Positions 28,183-37,950 of a DNA stretch of 64,000 nucleotides are shown here, piece after piece; within the stretch, counting starts at the first letter, position 1; each line of letters starts with the position of its first letter. A model generated the notes under the pieces. The model ran no database searches. It saw nothing but the letters and a program-made list of their open reading frames with translations, and was not told the origin of the DNA. The stretch lies in contig NZ_PJAT01000076.1 in assembly GCF_002836715.1 (NCBI RefSeq), positions 1-64,000 on the forward strand, in the 5' to 3' direction. Position numbers and translations under genes: made by a program. Origin of the DNA: Psychrobacter sp. 4Dc. Lineage in GTDB: Bacteria; Pseudomonadota; Gammaproteobacteria; Pseudomonadales; Moraxellaceae.

Positions 28183-28212
28183 AAACAGCTGCTATTTAGT
28201 GGCTGTTTTTTT
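28183..28212 (+). terminator. Intrinsic terminator of pncB
   Basis: AAACAGCTGCT / AGTGGCTGTTT stem with two wobbles, loop ATTT, T run whose end overlaps the xseB stop codon at 28211. Confidence 0.78.
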
Positions 28213-28456
28213 AACTATCAACACTGCTGGTAGATTTTTCTTCGGCAAAGGCCGCATCTAGTGCTTGCTGTACAGCATTGATACGAGTCTCGCAAACGCG
28301 ATAAGCGGCAATAGATTCTTCGACCGTTGTCATTAGATTATCAATATCAGGCTCATCCTGTTGCTGTAGTTCAGCCGCATTGGTTTTTAAGATATCGTAA
28401 GCCGCCTTAAAGGTTTTTGGGGCGGCTTTTTTGCGTCTGCGAGTAGGGGTAGTCAT
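28211..28456 (-). CDS. xseB: Exodeoxyribonuclease VII small subunit
   Basis: An 81-residue helical protein that binds XseA to form exonuclease VII. The helix-hairpin-helix pattern (LQQQDEPDIDNLMTTVEESI then YRVCETRINAVQQAL) matches XseB. An N-terminal basic arm (TTPTRRRKKA) precedes it. It lies 58 bases downstream of xseA on the same strand, so they form an operon, although xseA is often placed elsewhere from xseB in enterics. Confidence 0.9.
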   Translation of the reverse strand: MTTPTRRRKKAAPKTFKAAYDILKTNAAELQQQDEPDIDNLMTTVEESIAAYRVCETRINAVQQALDAAFAEEKSTSSVDS

Positions 28457-28514
28457 AAAATTTCCTAATTTTTAAAGGTAAGTAGATGAGTAATCTGTAG
28501 ATATTATTATGTGG

Positions 28515-30047
28515 TTAAGTTGGAGTGTCTGAGTTTTTCGTCGCTTCTTTATCCATATTGACATCGATAATCTGTGCTTTTGCATTGCCATCTTTTAAAA
28601 TAATATTGACGGTTTGCTCAGGATACAGTTGGGTACTACTAGTGAGTATTTGCTTGTTTTGAGCATCCGTGAGCATGGTATAGCCCTGCTTGAGCACGCG
28701 AGAGGGGCGATGTAATAGCACGATGTCACGTAGATGTTCGCTATCGCGCTGTGCTTGCACAATTTGCTGCTGCGCGTTCTGCATGATCGATTCTTGATGA
28801 CTTTTGCTATTAGTCGCGGCTTTTGCGAGCTGTTGATGCGCTAAGGTTTGCGTTTTTGTGTATCGCTCAGCCGTCAGTCTGACTGCTTGCTTTACTTGGC
28901 GCTGGGCACTTTGTTGAATACTGCGCCATGCATAATCACTGTCTTTTCGTAGAGCGGTCAGTTGCCCAATCGTTTGCGACTGCATTTGGCTTAACTGGCG
29001 TGCGGTTTGTTGCTCAGAAGTATTCAATTGGCGCTGAGCCGCTTGCTTGATTTGCGCTTGATATTGTAGCGTCTGAGTGACGAGCTGGGCCAAGTGGCTA
29101 TGGATAGCAGCAATTACTTTTGAAGGTGTATCAAAACTGGTATGTGCCACTTCATCTAAGATGACTTTGTCACGCTCATGACCGATGCCCACCCAGACAG
29201 GGACAGGCTGCTCAGCAACCAGAGCGGCCAACTCATAATCGTTGAGATAAGCCAAATCCCCAACCGCACCGCCGCCGCGAATAATGACCAACAAGTCTGG
29301 TAGACGCTGATAAGTATCGTAAAACTGCTGCTGGGCATTAACGATGGCTTGACGGATTTCAGCGGGCGCATGATTGCCCTGAAAAGTCGCATTATGGTAG
29401 TGGAAGTGACACGCACCTGTACTGGCTAAGCGATCCGCATCTGCTTGAAAATCACCCAATCCAGCCGCCTTTTCAGGAGCGATGACCAGCACATGCTCGA
29501 TATCAAAAGGAGCGGGTAGCTGCTGATTAAGATGTAATAGCCCTTCACCTGTTAGGCGGTCAACCATTTCTGCATATTGCCGTGCCAAGTCGCCTAGCGT
29601 ATAACTAGGGTCGATATCTTCAATCGTGATTGAAAAGCCGTACTGGGCATGGAACCCTGCCGATACTTTGAGGAGTACGGTCAAATCACGCTCAAGCGGC
29701 ATGCCAGTTGCACGTTCAAACTTAGCTAATACACGAGCAGCTTTAAAGCGCCAGAGATTGCCACGACAACTGGCGACAACCTTGCCATCGTCATCTTTTT
29801 CGGCCAGTTCAAAATAGTAATGACCACCTTTGCTCGACAGATTACGAATTTCAGCTTTTACCCAGACACGGTGGTCAAAAGTTTGTTTGATGACCATCTC
29901 AACCGCTGACAAATAATCACTTAGGCGTAGGACCGTATCCTCTAGATGGTCTTCCTGCTCAGCGAGTTCCGCTTCCAAGGTAGCCAAATCTTTGGCAGGT
30001 GCTAATACTTTGGCCTGTTTAATACTTGAAAGATTGGGTTTGCGCAT
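28515..30047 (-). CDS. xseA: Exodeoxyribonuclease VII large subunit
   Basis: Catalytic subunit of exonuclease VII, which degrades single-stranded DNA from both ends. 510 residues: an N-terminal extension of ~40 residues, an OB-fold (VWVKAEIRNLSSKGGHYYFEL), the catalytic core with VLVIAPEKAAGLGDF and IIRGGGAVGDLAYLN and GIGHERDKVILDEVAHTSF, then a long Gln/Ala-rich coiled coil (about 330-440). About 50 residues longer than the E. coli protein, mainly at the N-terminus and coiled coil. First gene of an xseA-xseB operon. Confidence 0.95.
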   Translation of the reverse strand: MRKPNLSSIKQAKVLAPAKDLATLEAELAEQEDHLEDTVLRLSDYLSAVEMVIKQTFDHRVWVKAEIRNLSSKGGHYYFELAEKDDDGKVVASCRGNLWRFKAARVLAKFERATGMPLERDLTVLLKVSAGFHAQYGFSITIEDIDPSYTLGDLARQYAEMVDRLTGEGLLHLNQQLPAPFDIEHVLVIAPEKAAGLGDFQADADRLASTGACHFHYHNATFQGNHAPAEIRQAIVNAQQQFYDTYQRLPDLLVIIRGGGAVGDLAYLNDYELAALVAEQPVPVWVGIGHERDKVILDEVAHTSFDTPSKVIAAIHSHLAQLVTQTLQYQAQIKQAAQRQLNTSEQQTARQLSQMQSQTIGQLTALRKDSDYAWRSIQQSAQRQVKQAVRLTAERYTKTQTLAHQQLAKAATNSKSHQESIMQNAQQQIVQAQRDSEHLRDIVLLHRPSRVLKQGYTMLTDAQNKQILTSSTQLYPEQTVNIILKDGNAKAQIIDVNMDKEATKNSDTPT

Positions 30048-30417
30048 AATATTAGACCAAAGATAATGAAAATATAAAGACTGACGAGGATGTGCTGAAT
30101 ACGATAGCGGATAGTTTAACTTAAAAAGAAGAGTACAAAAAGCGAAGCCAACAAGCTTTGATTGATATATTATCTATATCGCAGTTTGTTGGCTGTTTAA
30201 TCAGAGAAAGATTGTATGTCACTTAATGTTAGCGGTTAGATCGTAAACCTGTTTGCGTCTAAAAGAGATTGTCGTGTAGAGAAAATTAGATAGATATTTT
30301 TAGCTAGATATAGTCGGTTCAAGATAATTCAGATACAAGGAAGGCAAGTGAAAGTGCTACAAATAATAGACTGAGTGAGCCTGACACTGTATCTAATTTA
30401 TATGGTATTGACGATAT
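30048..30417. other. Intergenic region between the lipoprotein gene and xseA
   Basis: 370 bases, AT-rich. A long-range inverted repeat AGCCAACAA (30146-30154) / TTGTTGGCT (30186-30194) has a 31-base loop and is weak. No gene or clear terminator for the lipoprotein gene was seen. Confidence 0.45.
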
Positions 30418-30786
30418 TTATTGGCAACGGAAGTTAATGGTGTATTCGTAATCATCGCTGCGTGACAAATCTGGTGTACCCGTGCCAAATATCGAGCCAA
30501 CAACAGCACCTACTTGACCAACCATACGGCCAGTACGCTCGTTTAAGATGCCATTATATTTTACATTATCATCAACGATAATCACTTGCTTGCTTCGACA
30601 GGTTTTTTGAGCACTGTCGATCGCATTTTGTTGTGCCTTGACCTTGGTATCAGCGATACCGGTTGTCTCATAGATAGAGTTGGCACGCTGGATCACTGGT
30701 GAAGAAGGTGTGCTTTGACAGGCGCTCAAAGCAAGTACAGCGGCTAACGTTGCCGTTAAACTGGCAGTTTTATTAAAAGTATTCAT
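30418..30786 (-). CDS. Small lipoprotein with glycine-zipper-like segment
   Basis: A 122-residue predicted lipoprotein: signal sequence with lipobox LSAC, lipidated Cys23. After a Ser/Pro linker comes a small domain with two further Cys (in KTCRSKQ and the terminal FRCQ), which could form a disulfide. The middle VGQVGAVVGSIFGTGTP segment has glycine spacing reminiscent of glycine-zipper outer membrane lipoproteins. Function unknown. Start preceded by CAGGAATT. Single gene. Confidence 0.75.
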   Translation of the reverse strand: MNTFNKTASLTATLAAVLALSACQSTPSSPVIQRANSIYETTGIADTKVKAQQNAIDSAQKTCRSKQVIIVDDNVKYNGILNERTGRMVGQVGAVVGSIFGTGTPDLSRSDDYEYTINFRCQ

Positions 30787-31087
30787 AAATAATTCCTGAT
30801 TTATATAAGCAGAACGTCTTAGCTATAGGCAAAGCTTTATGAATGTAGCTTATCTAGATATTACCTGTCTAGACAGTTATTGTGTGCTGTATTACGGGTA
30901 TATTGCCGATGAACATTGCCCTAGATATAAATCAATTTAAAACTTCAAGAACAGCAATATTGCAAAACTGTAGCTAACCGTTACTGACAAAAAATAAACA
31001 AGTCGCATCCGTACACAGCAAATCACTTGAAATATAAATTGTATCTAGGATAATTGAGCCATTCATTTTTTATTAATAAGTAATACT
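30787..31087. other. Divergent intergenic region
   Basis: 301 bases between the lipoprotein and alpha/beta hydrolase genes, presumably with both promoters. No recognised motif; GTCTAGACAG around 30870 is a short palindrome without clear meaning. Confidence 0.4.
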
Positions 31088-31738
31088 ATGCAATTGATTC
31101 CTGCTCCTGCTGGCGTGCTCGAGGTTGACGCACTGTGGCAAAATGACAATCCCAATGATCCAAATACAGACACGGTTGCGCTGCTGTGCCATCCCAATCC
31201 GTTGTTTGATGGTACGATGAATAACAAGGTGGTCACCACCATGTATCGCTTTGCCCGTGATAATGGTATGCATGTGGTGCGCTTTAACTTTCGCGGCGTT
31301 GGCCAATCGACAGGCGAGCATGATTACGCGGAAGGTGAAGTGGTCGATGCAATGACCGTGCTACAATGGATTGCTGAACAAACCAATGCTCGAAAGCTAT
31401 GGCTGGGTGGTTTTTCTTTTGGTGGTTATGTCACGGCACGCGTTGCTGAGCAAGTGCTTGAAGCCGCGCATATATGGGGATTGGGTGACTTTGAAGTAAC
31501 GAAAATTGCCCTGATCGCACCATCAGTCGAAAAAAACGACAGTACTGATATTAGTTTGCCTGCGGATAGAACTTTTGAGATTTATGGTAATGCGGATGAA
31601 GTAATTGAACCTGATAATATGCAGGCATTTGCAGACCGATTAGGCATTGAAGTCAGCGTGGTCGATGGCGCGGGTCATTTCTTCCATGGTCGCTTATCAG
31701 AGCTCAAAGGCTTATTAGACAAGCATAGCTTTGGGTAG
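31088..31738 (+). CDS. Alpha/beta hydrolase, dienelactone hydrolase-like family
   Basis: A 216-residue compact alpha/beta hydrolase. Nucleophile elbow G-F-Ser110-F-G (108-112), oxyanion region LLCHPNPLFDGTMNNKVV near residue 35, FNFRGVGQSTGEHD near 65, catalytic His in the final GAGHFFHGRL. This pattern belongs to the widespread proteobacterial group annotated as alpha/beta hydrolase YfhR/CocE-like, whose substrate is unknown. Cytoplasmic, no signal peptide. Probably monocistronic; zapE follows 130 bases later. Confidence 0.85.
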   Translation: MQLIPAPAGVLEVDALWQNDNPNDPNTDTVALLCHPNPLFDGTMNNKVVTTMYRFARDNGMHVVRFNFRGVGQSTGEHDYAEGEVVDAMTVLQWIAEQTNARKLWLGGFSFGGYVTARVAEQVLEAAHIWGLGDFEVTKIALIAPSVEKNDSTDISLPADRTFEIYGNADEVIEPDNMQAFADRLGIEVSVVDGAGHFFHGRLSELKGLLDKHSFG

Positions 31739-31868
31739 GATAGCTAATTTATTTGCTACCTAGCTCAGCTTGATAGCTTCTGCTTTGATATGGTTTAGCA
31801 TGGCTTGCTTGGCAGCACCAGCATTATGCTAAATTATCCTACTATTTTGATATTTATTTAATCCAACG

Positions 31869-32981
31869 ATGAGTCGTATTATGAGTTTATCTCCATTGCA
31901 ACGTTACGAGAAAGCCGTCAGTACAGATGAGTTTACTCGGGATGAGCAGCAATTTCAGGCCATGAGCTATCTTGATGAGATATACCATCAGCTCATTAAT
32001 AGTGCTCCGCAAAAAAAAGGTTTTTTTGGCTTTTTAAAATCCAAGCCAGTCGCGCCAACGGGTCTTTATATGTGGGGCGGTGTCGGCCGCGGCAAAACAT
32101 GGATGATGGACATGTTTTATGACTCGTTGACCATCGAGCGCAAGATGCGTCTGCATTTCCATCATTTTATGCAGCGTGTCCATAGAGAGCTTAACAAACT
32201 ACAAGGTGAGAGCGATCCGTTAGAGAAAGTCGCTGATATTATTTATAAAGAAGCGGTTATCATCTGTTTTGACGAGTTTTTTGTTTCTAATGTCTCTGAT
32301 GCCATGATATTGGGCGATTTGTTCACTATGCTGTTCAACCGCGGCATTACTTTGGTTGCCACCTCAAACATTGAGCCAGCTGGACTGTATAAAGATGGCT
32401 TACATCGTGACCGTTTTATGCCTGCCATTGCGGAAGTTGAGCGTCATACGACGGTAATGAATATTGACTCGGGAATTGATTATCGTCTGCGCGTATTGCA
32501 ACAAGCTGAGTTATACGAAGCGCCGCTTACTAAGGCGAACTATCATTGGTTAGCCAACCGTTTTGCGAGCTTGTCGAATAATCAGAAAATCAGTAAAGAG
32601 CCCATTACTATCAATGGACGAGAAGTAAAAATCAACGCTTGTACCGAAGATATCCTATTCTGTGACTTCCGTCATCTCTGTATGGCGCCGCGATCAGCCG
32701 CTGATTTTATTGAGCTTGCCAAACGATTTAGTACTGTTTTAGTTGACTCCGTGCCAGCGCTAGATGACGACTTGCGTGATCCAACGCGCCGTTTCATTTA
32801 TCTCGTCGATGAATTTTATGATCGCCGTGTAAAACTATTGGTACGGGCAGAGCAGCCGATTCTAGACTTGTACCAAGGAGAAAAATTGGCGTTTGAGATT
32901 GAACGTACTCGCTCACGTCTGCTTGAGATGCAGTCAGAGGACTATCTACGCATGGACCACCGAGTCGAAGATGTTGCGTAG
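31869..32981 (+). CDS. zapE: Cell division protein ZapE (AFG1-like ATPase)
   Basis: A 370-residue AAA-type ATPase that associates with the Z-ring in E. coli. Walker A is GGVGRGKTWMMD, preceded by the family segment GLYMWGG; Walker B is IICFDEFFV, followed by the sensor ATSN. Length matches the bacterial AFG1 family (about 370). Residues 40-60 are Lys/Phe-rich (KKGFFGFLKSKP). Start could be 31869 or 31881; neither has a clear ribosome binding site. Confidence 0.92.
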   Translation: MSRIMSLSPLQRYEKAVSTDEFTRDEQQFQAMSYLDEIYHQLINSAPQKKGFFGFLKSKPVAPTGLYMWGGVGRGKTWMMDMFYDSLTIERKMRLHFHHFMQRVHRELNKLQGESDPLEKVADIIYKEAVIICFDEFFVSNVSDAMILGDLFTMLFNRGITLVATSNIEPAGLYKDGLHRDRFMPAIAEVERHTTVMNIDSGIDYRLRVLQQAELYEAPLTKANYHWLANRFASLSNNQKISKEPITINGREVKINACTEDILFCDFRHLCMAPRSAADFIELAKRFSTVLVDSVPALDDDLRDPTRRFIYLVDEFYDRRVKLLVRAEQPILDLYQGEKLAFEIERTRSRLLEMQSEDYLRMDHRVEDVA

Positions 32982-33102
32982 TTTATCGCTGAGTTGAGAC
33001 TGCCTATGTGTAGCTCTCAACTGCTCTATAGCGGTTAAAAAATAAGAAAGTGATATTATAAATAATAAGTAGTGATAGATAATAATAAATAAGGATAAAA
33101 CA

Positions 33103-33762
33103 ATGACTACATCTGATAATGAAAGCCAAGAAATAGAAGACAAAAAACTGTCCGTGAAGAACGTAGCAGCGAATGATATCTCATCTACCAGTGACGAGCT
33201 GATAGGTTGGATCAATTCAAGACGCAGTATGGGCAATCTAGATGAGCCAGCACCAACGCGTGCGCAGATTGAATCTGCCATTGAATGTGCGGCAACTGCG
33301 CCAGATCATAAAAAATTGCGTCCGTGGCGCTTCATCGTGACGCAAGGTAAGGCACGCCATGAATTAGGCCGTGCCTTGCTCGAAGCTGCCCAAGCAAAAG
33401 CGCTACAAGATGGCGAAGAGTTGTCTGAAAAGACCATCACTAAAACTAAAAATATGCCGCTGCGAGCGCCGCTGATCATAACGGCTGTGACTCAAATGCA
33501 AGAACACAAAAAAGTGCCACCTTTTGAGCAGATGCTCAGTGCGGGTGCTGCTGTACAAAATCTAATCTTGGCATTAAAAGCTCAAGGATTTAGTACGGTT
33601 TGGCGCACTGGGCTGCTATGTAATGAGCCTGCGGTAAAAGCGTATTTCGGTGTAGGCGCAGATGATTATGTGACCGCTTTTGTTTATACTGGCACAAGCC
33701 CCAAGGATGAGTCCAAACGCAAACCTATTGATATCGAATCGCTAGTTCGCTTCGAGTCGTAA
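33103..33762 (+). CDS. Nitroreductase family protein (YdjA-like)
   Basis: FMN-dependent NAD(P)H oxidoreductase of 219 residues. Flavin-binding features: RRSMGNLDEP near residue 45, ATAPDHKKLRPWRFIV near 70, AGAAVQNLILALKAQGFSTVWRTG (residues ~148-171) and the C-terminal FVYTGTSP. The DHKKLRPW form is that of the small YdjA/TdsD group. About 35 N-terminal residues are polar and extra. Physiological substrate unknown. Single gene in a plus-strand series. Confidence 0.88.
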   Translation: MTTSDNESQEIEDKKLSVKNVAANDISSTSDELIGWINSRRSMGNLDEPAPTRAQIESAIECAATAPDHKKLRPWRFIVTQGKARHELGRALLEAAQAKALQDGEELSEKTITKTKNMPLRAPLIITAVTQMQEHKKVPPFEQMLSAGAAVQNLILALKAQGFSTVWRTGLLCNEPAVKAYFGVGADDYVTAFVYTGTSPKDESKRKPIDIESLVRFES

Positions 33763-33888
33763 TGTAGCTCAGTACTGTCTATTAATAAGATTATAATTTC
33801 ACAAAGTTGTAATTTAAAGATAATGAGGCCAGTAGCTGAGCACGATAGATTCTATTGATAATACGTCAGTCAACACGGATAAAAGAAC

Positions 33889-35181
33889 ATGACAAGCCCT
33901 AACAATAGTAATAAAAACAACAGCAGTGCTAATAATGAAACGGACAAAGAGTCGTCTGAAAAGCAGAACGGTATGCTTGCAGGTATTTTTGAGCGGGCAA
34001 CCAAGTCAAGTCTCGGCCGTAAAAAGTCAAATCCTAGTCCTGTTGAATCAGCTGTGGCAAAGGATATGGCTGACATTCATAGTAATCCAACCAAGCTGCG
34101 TTTGGCGTTTTTAGGTGGTGGTAGCTTTGGTACGGCAATGGCAAATTTAGCTGCACGTAATGGCTGTGATACCACGCTGTGGGTACGTAATAAGCGTACG
34201 GTAAAAGCGATGGCGAAAACACAGACCAATAAAAAGTATCTACCAGGCTATAAGCTTGATGATCGACTGAAATACAGCCATGATTTGGCGGCAAGCGTCA
34301 AAGACAAAGACATTATTTTTATTGCTGTGCCAGGTTTGGCCTTTCGTGAAACGCTAAAAAACATCGCGCCTTTTATCAGCGGTCAGTCTATTGTATCGTT
34401 GACTAAAGGTATGGAAAAAGACACCTTTGCGATGATGAGTGATATCATCAAAGAAGTGTTGCCAGAAGTGAACTTTGGCGTTATGTCAGGGCCGAACCTC
34501 GCTATAGAAATCATGAAAAATATGCCGTCTGCTACGGTTATCGCAAGTGAGTCGGAACCGTTGCGTCATGCCGTGCAAGCAGCATTGCACAGTGCTTTCT
34601 TTAGAGTATTTGCTAGTGATGATATACGCGGCGTCGAGCTTGGCGGCGCGCTAAAAAACATCTACGCAATTGCCATGGGTATGGCGGCAGCTTATGAAGT
34701 AGGTGAGAATACGAAGGCGATGATTCTTACTCGTGCTTTGGCAGAAATGAGTCGTTTTGGTGTTGAAGAAGGCGCCAATCCGCTCACTTTCTTGGGCTTA
34801 TCTGGCGTAGGCGATTTATATGCTACTTGTAGCTCAGAGCTAAGTCGTAACTATCGTATCGGTAATATGCTCGGTCGTGGTATGAGCATTGATGCCGCGG
34901 TCAAAAAGCTTGGCCAAACTGCTGAAGGGGTAAATACCATTCAGCAAGTACATGAAAAGGCGACCAAAGCGGGTATCTATATGCCAATTACCCATGCGCT
35001 CTATGCGGTCATTTATGAGGACAAGGCTGCTTTAGGCGTTGCGCTACATCTGATGGAAGCTGGGTTCCGTAGCGATGTTGAGTTTGTCATGGCGCATGAT
35101 CATAGCAATGCTGCGCTTACGGCTCATATGAAAACCTCGGGCAGTAATACCAAAAGCAAAGATGGCGATGCTGATAAGTAA
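33889..35181 (+). CDS. gpsA: Glycerol-3-phosphate dehydrogenase [NAD(P)+] with N-terminal extension
   Basis: Reduces dihydroxyacetone phosphate to sn-glycerol 3-phosphate for phospholipid synthesis. The Rossmann motif FLGGGSFGTAMA lies at about residues 70-82, whereas in typical 330-340 residue GpsA it is near residue 10. The first ~65 residues are an added Asn/Ser/Lys-rich stretch, probably disordered. The catalytic-domain ELGGALKNIYAIAMGMA and GLSGVGDLYATCSSELSRN segments are intact. A second Met within the extension (34... at MLAGIF, residue ~29) would not remove it all. It precedes sixA by 57 bases, a common pairing. Confidence 0.95.
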   Translation: MTSPNNSNKNNSSANNETDKESSEKQNGMLAGIFERATKSSLGRKKSNPSPVESAVAKDMADIHSNPTKLRLAFLGGGSFGTAMANLAARNGCDTTLWVRNKRTVKAMAKTQTNKKYLPGYKLDDRLKYSHDLAASVKDKDIIFIAVPGLAFRETLKNIAPFISGQSIVSLTKGMEKDTFAMMSDIIKEVLPEVNFGVMSGPNLAIEIMKNMPSATVIASESEPLRHAVQAALHSAFFRVFASDDIRGVELGGALKNIYAIAMGMAAAYEVGENTKAMILTRALAEMSRFGVEEGANPLTFLGLSGVGDLYATCSSELSRNYRIGNMLGRGMSIDAAVKKLGQTAEGVNTIQQVHEKATKAGIYMPITHALYAVIYEDKAALGVALHLMEAGFRSDVEFVMAHDHSNAALTAHMKTSGSNTKSKDGDADK

Positions 35182-35238
35182 GACACACCATTAAAAATCA
35201 GTATTAAGAAAGTCGAACTCAGCGCTCCAAGGAAGGTT

Positions 35239-35697
35239 ATGAAAATTATATTAGTACGTCATGGTCAAGCAGAAGACGAGACACGTCCAGATAGCGCACG
35301 TCAGCTGACGGACTTTGGTCAGCAGCAGGCAGCACAAACGGCAGAATATGTGACCACTCACTATAGCCCAGATCGTTTTGTGGTCAGCCCTTATACGAGA
35401 GCGCGGCAGACATTATCTGCGTTCCAGTCGCGAGCGCCGCAAGTCGCCTCATCTGTGCAGGACAATATCACGCCCTCTGATGATGCGCGCCAAGCTCTGA
35501 TAGATATTGCCAATATTGAAGCTGAGTGTTTGGTCGTTGTTTGTCATATGTCGATCGTCGCCTATATCGCGGGATTGCTTACAGGCGATTATCCAGAGTC
35601 GTTCTCTCTAGCGGAAGCCAGAGTGTTTGATATGGAATTTGTGATGACTGGCATGGCAACGGAAGTTGATCGTTTTGTTCCTGATCAGCCTTATTAG
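35239..35697 (+). CDS. sixA: Phosphohistidine phosphatase SixA
   Basis: Histidine phosphatase of 152 residues that in E. coli dephosphorylates a histidine phosphotransfer protein. The RHG motif is at residues 7-9 (ILVRHGQAED); a second catalytic His lies in VVCHMS. Short, without the large cap domain of phosphoglycerate mutases, as expected for SixA. Ribosome binding site AAGGAAGG. Likely co-transcribed with gpsA. Confidence 0.9.
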   Translation: MKIILVRHGQAEDETRPDSARQLTDFGQQQAAQTAEYVTTHYSPDRFVVSPYTRARQTLSAFQSRAPQVASSVQDNITPSDDARQALIDIANIEAECLVVVCHMSIVAYIAGLLTGDYPESFSLAEARVFDMEFVMTGMATEVDRFVPDQPY

Positions 35698-35886
35698 ACT
35701 AGACTTCTAATATCTTGCTTATATGTAACTTGTTAGAGCATAGTTGATTGAATATAACGGATTTGAAATGGTATTTGCGAGAAGCATGCCAGTTATTAAT
35801 CGTATAAAATCATCCATTTCTTTCAAAAACCGCATCAATCCTTAACGATATTTTGATAACCGCAGCAATAATTGAGGACACGTTTA

Positions 35887-37158
35887 GTGTTACATGTTTG
35901 GTTACGAGCGCAGCATAGCCCGCTAGCTGTTTGGCACGAAGATGTACAGCAATGGCAAATGGTTGACGGTTGGCAACAGCTGCAAACAATCTATGGTAAC
36001 TATAAGTCCAATAGCCAAAAGGCACTTTGTCTATATTTTCCCTCAAGTCATGCATTGCAAGTGGACACGGCGCTCAATGCTGCTCAGCTTAAACAGCTGG
36101 GTAATAGCGGCAAGCAGTACTTATTTGAAGAAACGTCATTAACGCCTATTGAGCAATTGAACATCCGTCAATTGAGCCATGCTGATACGACGCAACTGTA
36201 TGCACTGGCACAAAACGATATTGAGTCGTGGCAACAAAGCGCGCAGCTAGCCGGTATGAATATAGTAGCGTTACTGCCAGATTTTTTATTGTTGCCACCG
36301 CCAGAAGAGGGCGCAGGTCAACAAGTAATCCTTTATCAAGATTCGCAGACTATGCTGCTGCGCCAATCATTGCGTCAGGGTATGGCCGTCAGCTATTTGC
36401 CGTTAATGTTTGAGCGTTTCCCGCATTTAAGTGAGGTAATGGTGTTGCCTTCTATTGAGGCAGCTATTGACGTATCGCTTGACTCGCTAGATTCCTCATC
36501 GACGCTAGAGTTAGTGGCGCAAACTAAAACGTTGATCGCTGATCATCAGCTATTGCTGACGACCCTACCTACAGTACCTAAGCCAATTGACAGTCCCGAA
36601 CGTCACGCGCTTAATTTCTTTATGAAATCTACTGACTCACAATTATCACCATACCTACGGGTGGCGATGATGGTTGCGCTATCAGCGTTAGTACTGCAAA
36701 TGGCAACCGATGGTGTGCAGTGGTACAAGTATAATGAAGCGACCGCAGCAACCAAGACTGCAATTGCGGCACAGTATCAATCTTGGTTCGCCGATGAGCC
36801 ACTGAGTACGCGCACCAAACTGCAAGTACAGCTGCAACCAAAACTGCGTAGTGATAGCCAAGCGCCTGCATCACATATGGCCGCACTGTCGCGCATATCA
36901 CCATTGATTAAACAGTCCTCATTGCATGCACAGTCACTGGTCATGCAGCCATCAGCGCTCAGTTTCACCTTGATTGCCCCAGATCGCGGTAGTCTTGATA
37001 AATTTACGAGTACACTGGTAGCACAAGGCTTAAATGCCAAACTTGCGCAAGTGAATAGTAATGAGCAAGGTCAGTTTAGTGGTCAAGTCACCGTCAATGT
37101 GGTAGAAAACAATATTGTAGAAAGCAGCGACATGGCAAATAATGCGGCAGCGTCGTAA
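35887..37158 (+). CDS. gspL: Type II secretion system protein GspL
   Basis: Inner membrane platform component linking the secretion ATPase GspE to GspM. 423 residues: cytoplasmic actin-like domain (1-~240), one membrane segment near residues 255-278 (YLRVAMMVALSALVLQMA), and a periplasmic ferredoxin-like domain. The start is GTG at 35887, seven bases after GAGGA; an in-frame TTG at 35872 would overlap that site. gspM follows 32 bases later. No other gsp genes are in the window, consistent with the dispersed T2SS loci of Moraxellaceae. Confidence 0.88.
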   Translation: MLHVWLRAQHSPLAVWHEDVQQWQMVDGWQQLQTIYGNYKSNSQKALCLYFPSSHALQVDTALNAAQLKQLGNSGKQYLFEETSLTPIEQLNIRQLSHADTTQLYALAQNDIESWQQSAQLAGMNIVALLPDFLLLPPPEEGAGQQVILYQDSQTMLLRQSLRQGMAVSYLPLMFERFPHLSEVMVLPSIEAAIDVSLDSLDSSSTLELVAQTKTLIADHQLLLTTLPTVPKPIDSPERHALNFFMKSTDSQLSPYLRVAMMVALSALVLQMATDGVQWYKYNEATAATKTAIAAQYQSWFADEPLSTRTKLQVQLQPKLRSDSQAPASHMAALSRISPLIKQSSLHAQSLVMQPSALSFTLIAPDRGSLDKFTSTLVAQGLNAKLAQVNSNEQGQFSGQVTVNVVENNIVESSDMANNAAAS

Positions 37159-37190
37159 CTCATCAAGGTATTGGTAATAAAGGTCAAAAC

Positions 37191-37760
37191 ATGAAACGAT
37201 TACAACGCCGTACCAAACGTAATGCAGCTGTCTCTGCAACCAGTACTAAGGCTCATGTATTCTCAGAGCGTATGAATAATTATCAAAATATACTCACGAC
37301 GCGTTGGCAAGCATTACCTCCACGTGATCAGCTAGCATTAGCTATATTGTCTATATTTTTACTGTTGTTTATAGGCGGCTATGGTGGCTATAGCGTTCAT
37401 CAAGCAGCGAGCGATAGTAAAAACGACTATCAGGAGCAAGTGGCGGATTATTTTTGGTTGCGTGCTCAAGCAGGTAATATTGATAATAGTGCATTGAATT
37501 CTGGGAATAACGCTACTGGAGAGGCTGATATGCCACCCGCTAGTCGTATCAATGCGCTGCTCAATAACTCAGGTATAGCAGGTGCTCAAGTGGTTGCGAC
37601 TGGCGATGCAGTGCAATTAAGCTTTACGCATCCTAGTCAAGCGGTTGTCAGCACTGCACTGGGTAAGCTTGAACAGCAAGGTTGGCAATTTACACAGCTA
37701 TCTATGCAGCAAGACCTGACCAATAAATCTATTCAGGTACAAGCAACGGTTACTTCTTAA
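37191..37760 (+). CDS. gspM: Type II secretion system protein GspM
   Basis: Bitopic inner membrane protein of 189 residues, partner of GspL. A basic cytoplasmic N-terminus (first ~45 residues) precedes a single membrane segment (LALAILSIFLLLFIGGYGGYSV) and a periplasmic domain ending in alternating beta strands. Identity rests on topology and position directly after gspL; sequence motifs alone would be weak. Confidence 0.85.
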   Translation: MKRLQRRTKRNAAVSATSTKAHVFSERMNNYQNILTTRWQALPPRDQLALAILSIFLLLFIGGYGGYSVHQAASDSKNDYQEQVADYFWLRAQAGNIDNSALNSGNNATGEADMPPASRINALLNNSGIAGAQVVATGDAVQLSFTHPSQAVVSTALGKLEQQGWQFTQLSMQQDLTNKSIQVQATVTS

Positions 37761-37950
37761 AACGTGTCAGACTGTGATAGCAATTTTAGATACTTATAAC
37801 ACTGTGTGTCTAGTATTCGACACTCAAACCTCGACAGCAAAATAATGCTTTATCATTGGTATCATTGAAAAGCCATTTATCCGGCTCCATTAAATAGTTA
37901 ATCATATGACTATTGAATAAAAATATTACCAGTAAGGAAAACCTCACATA

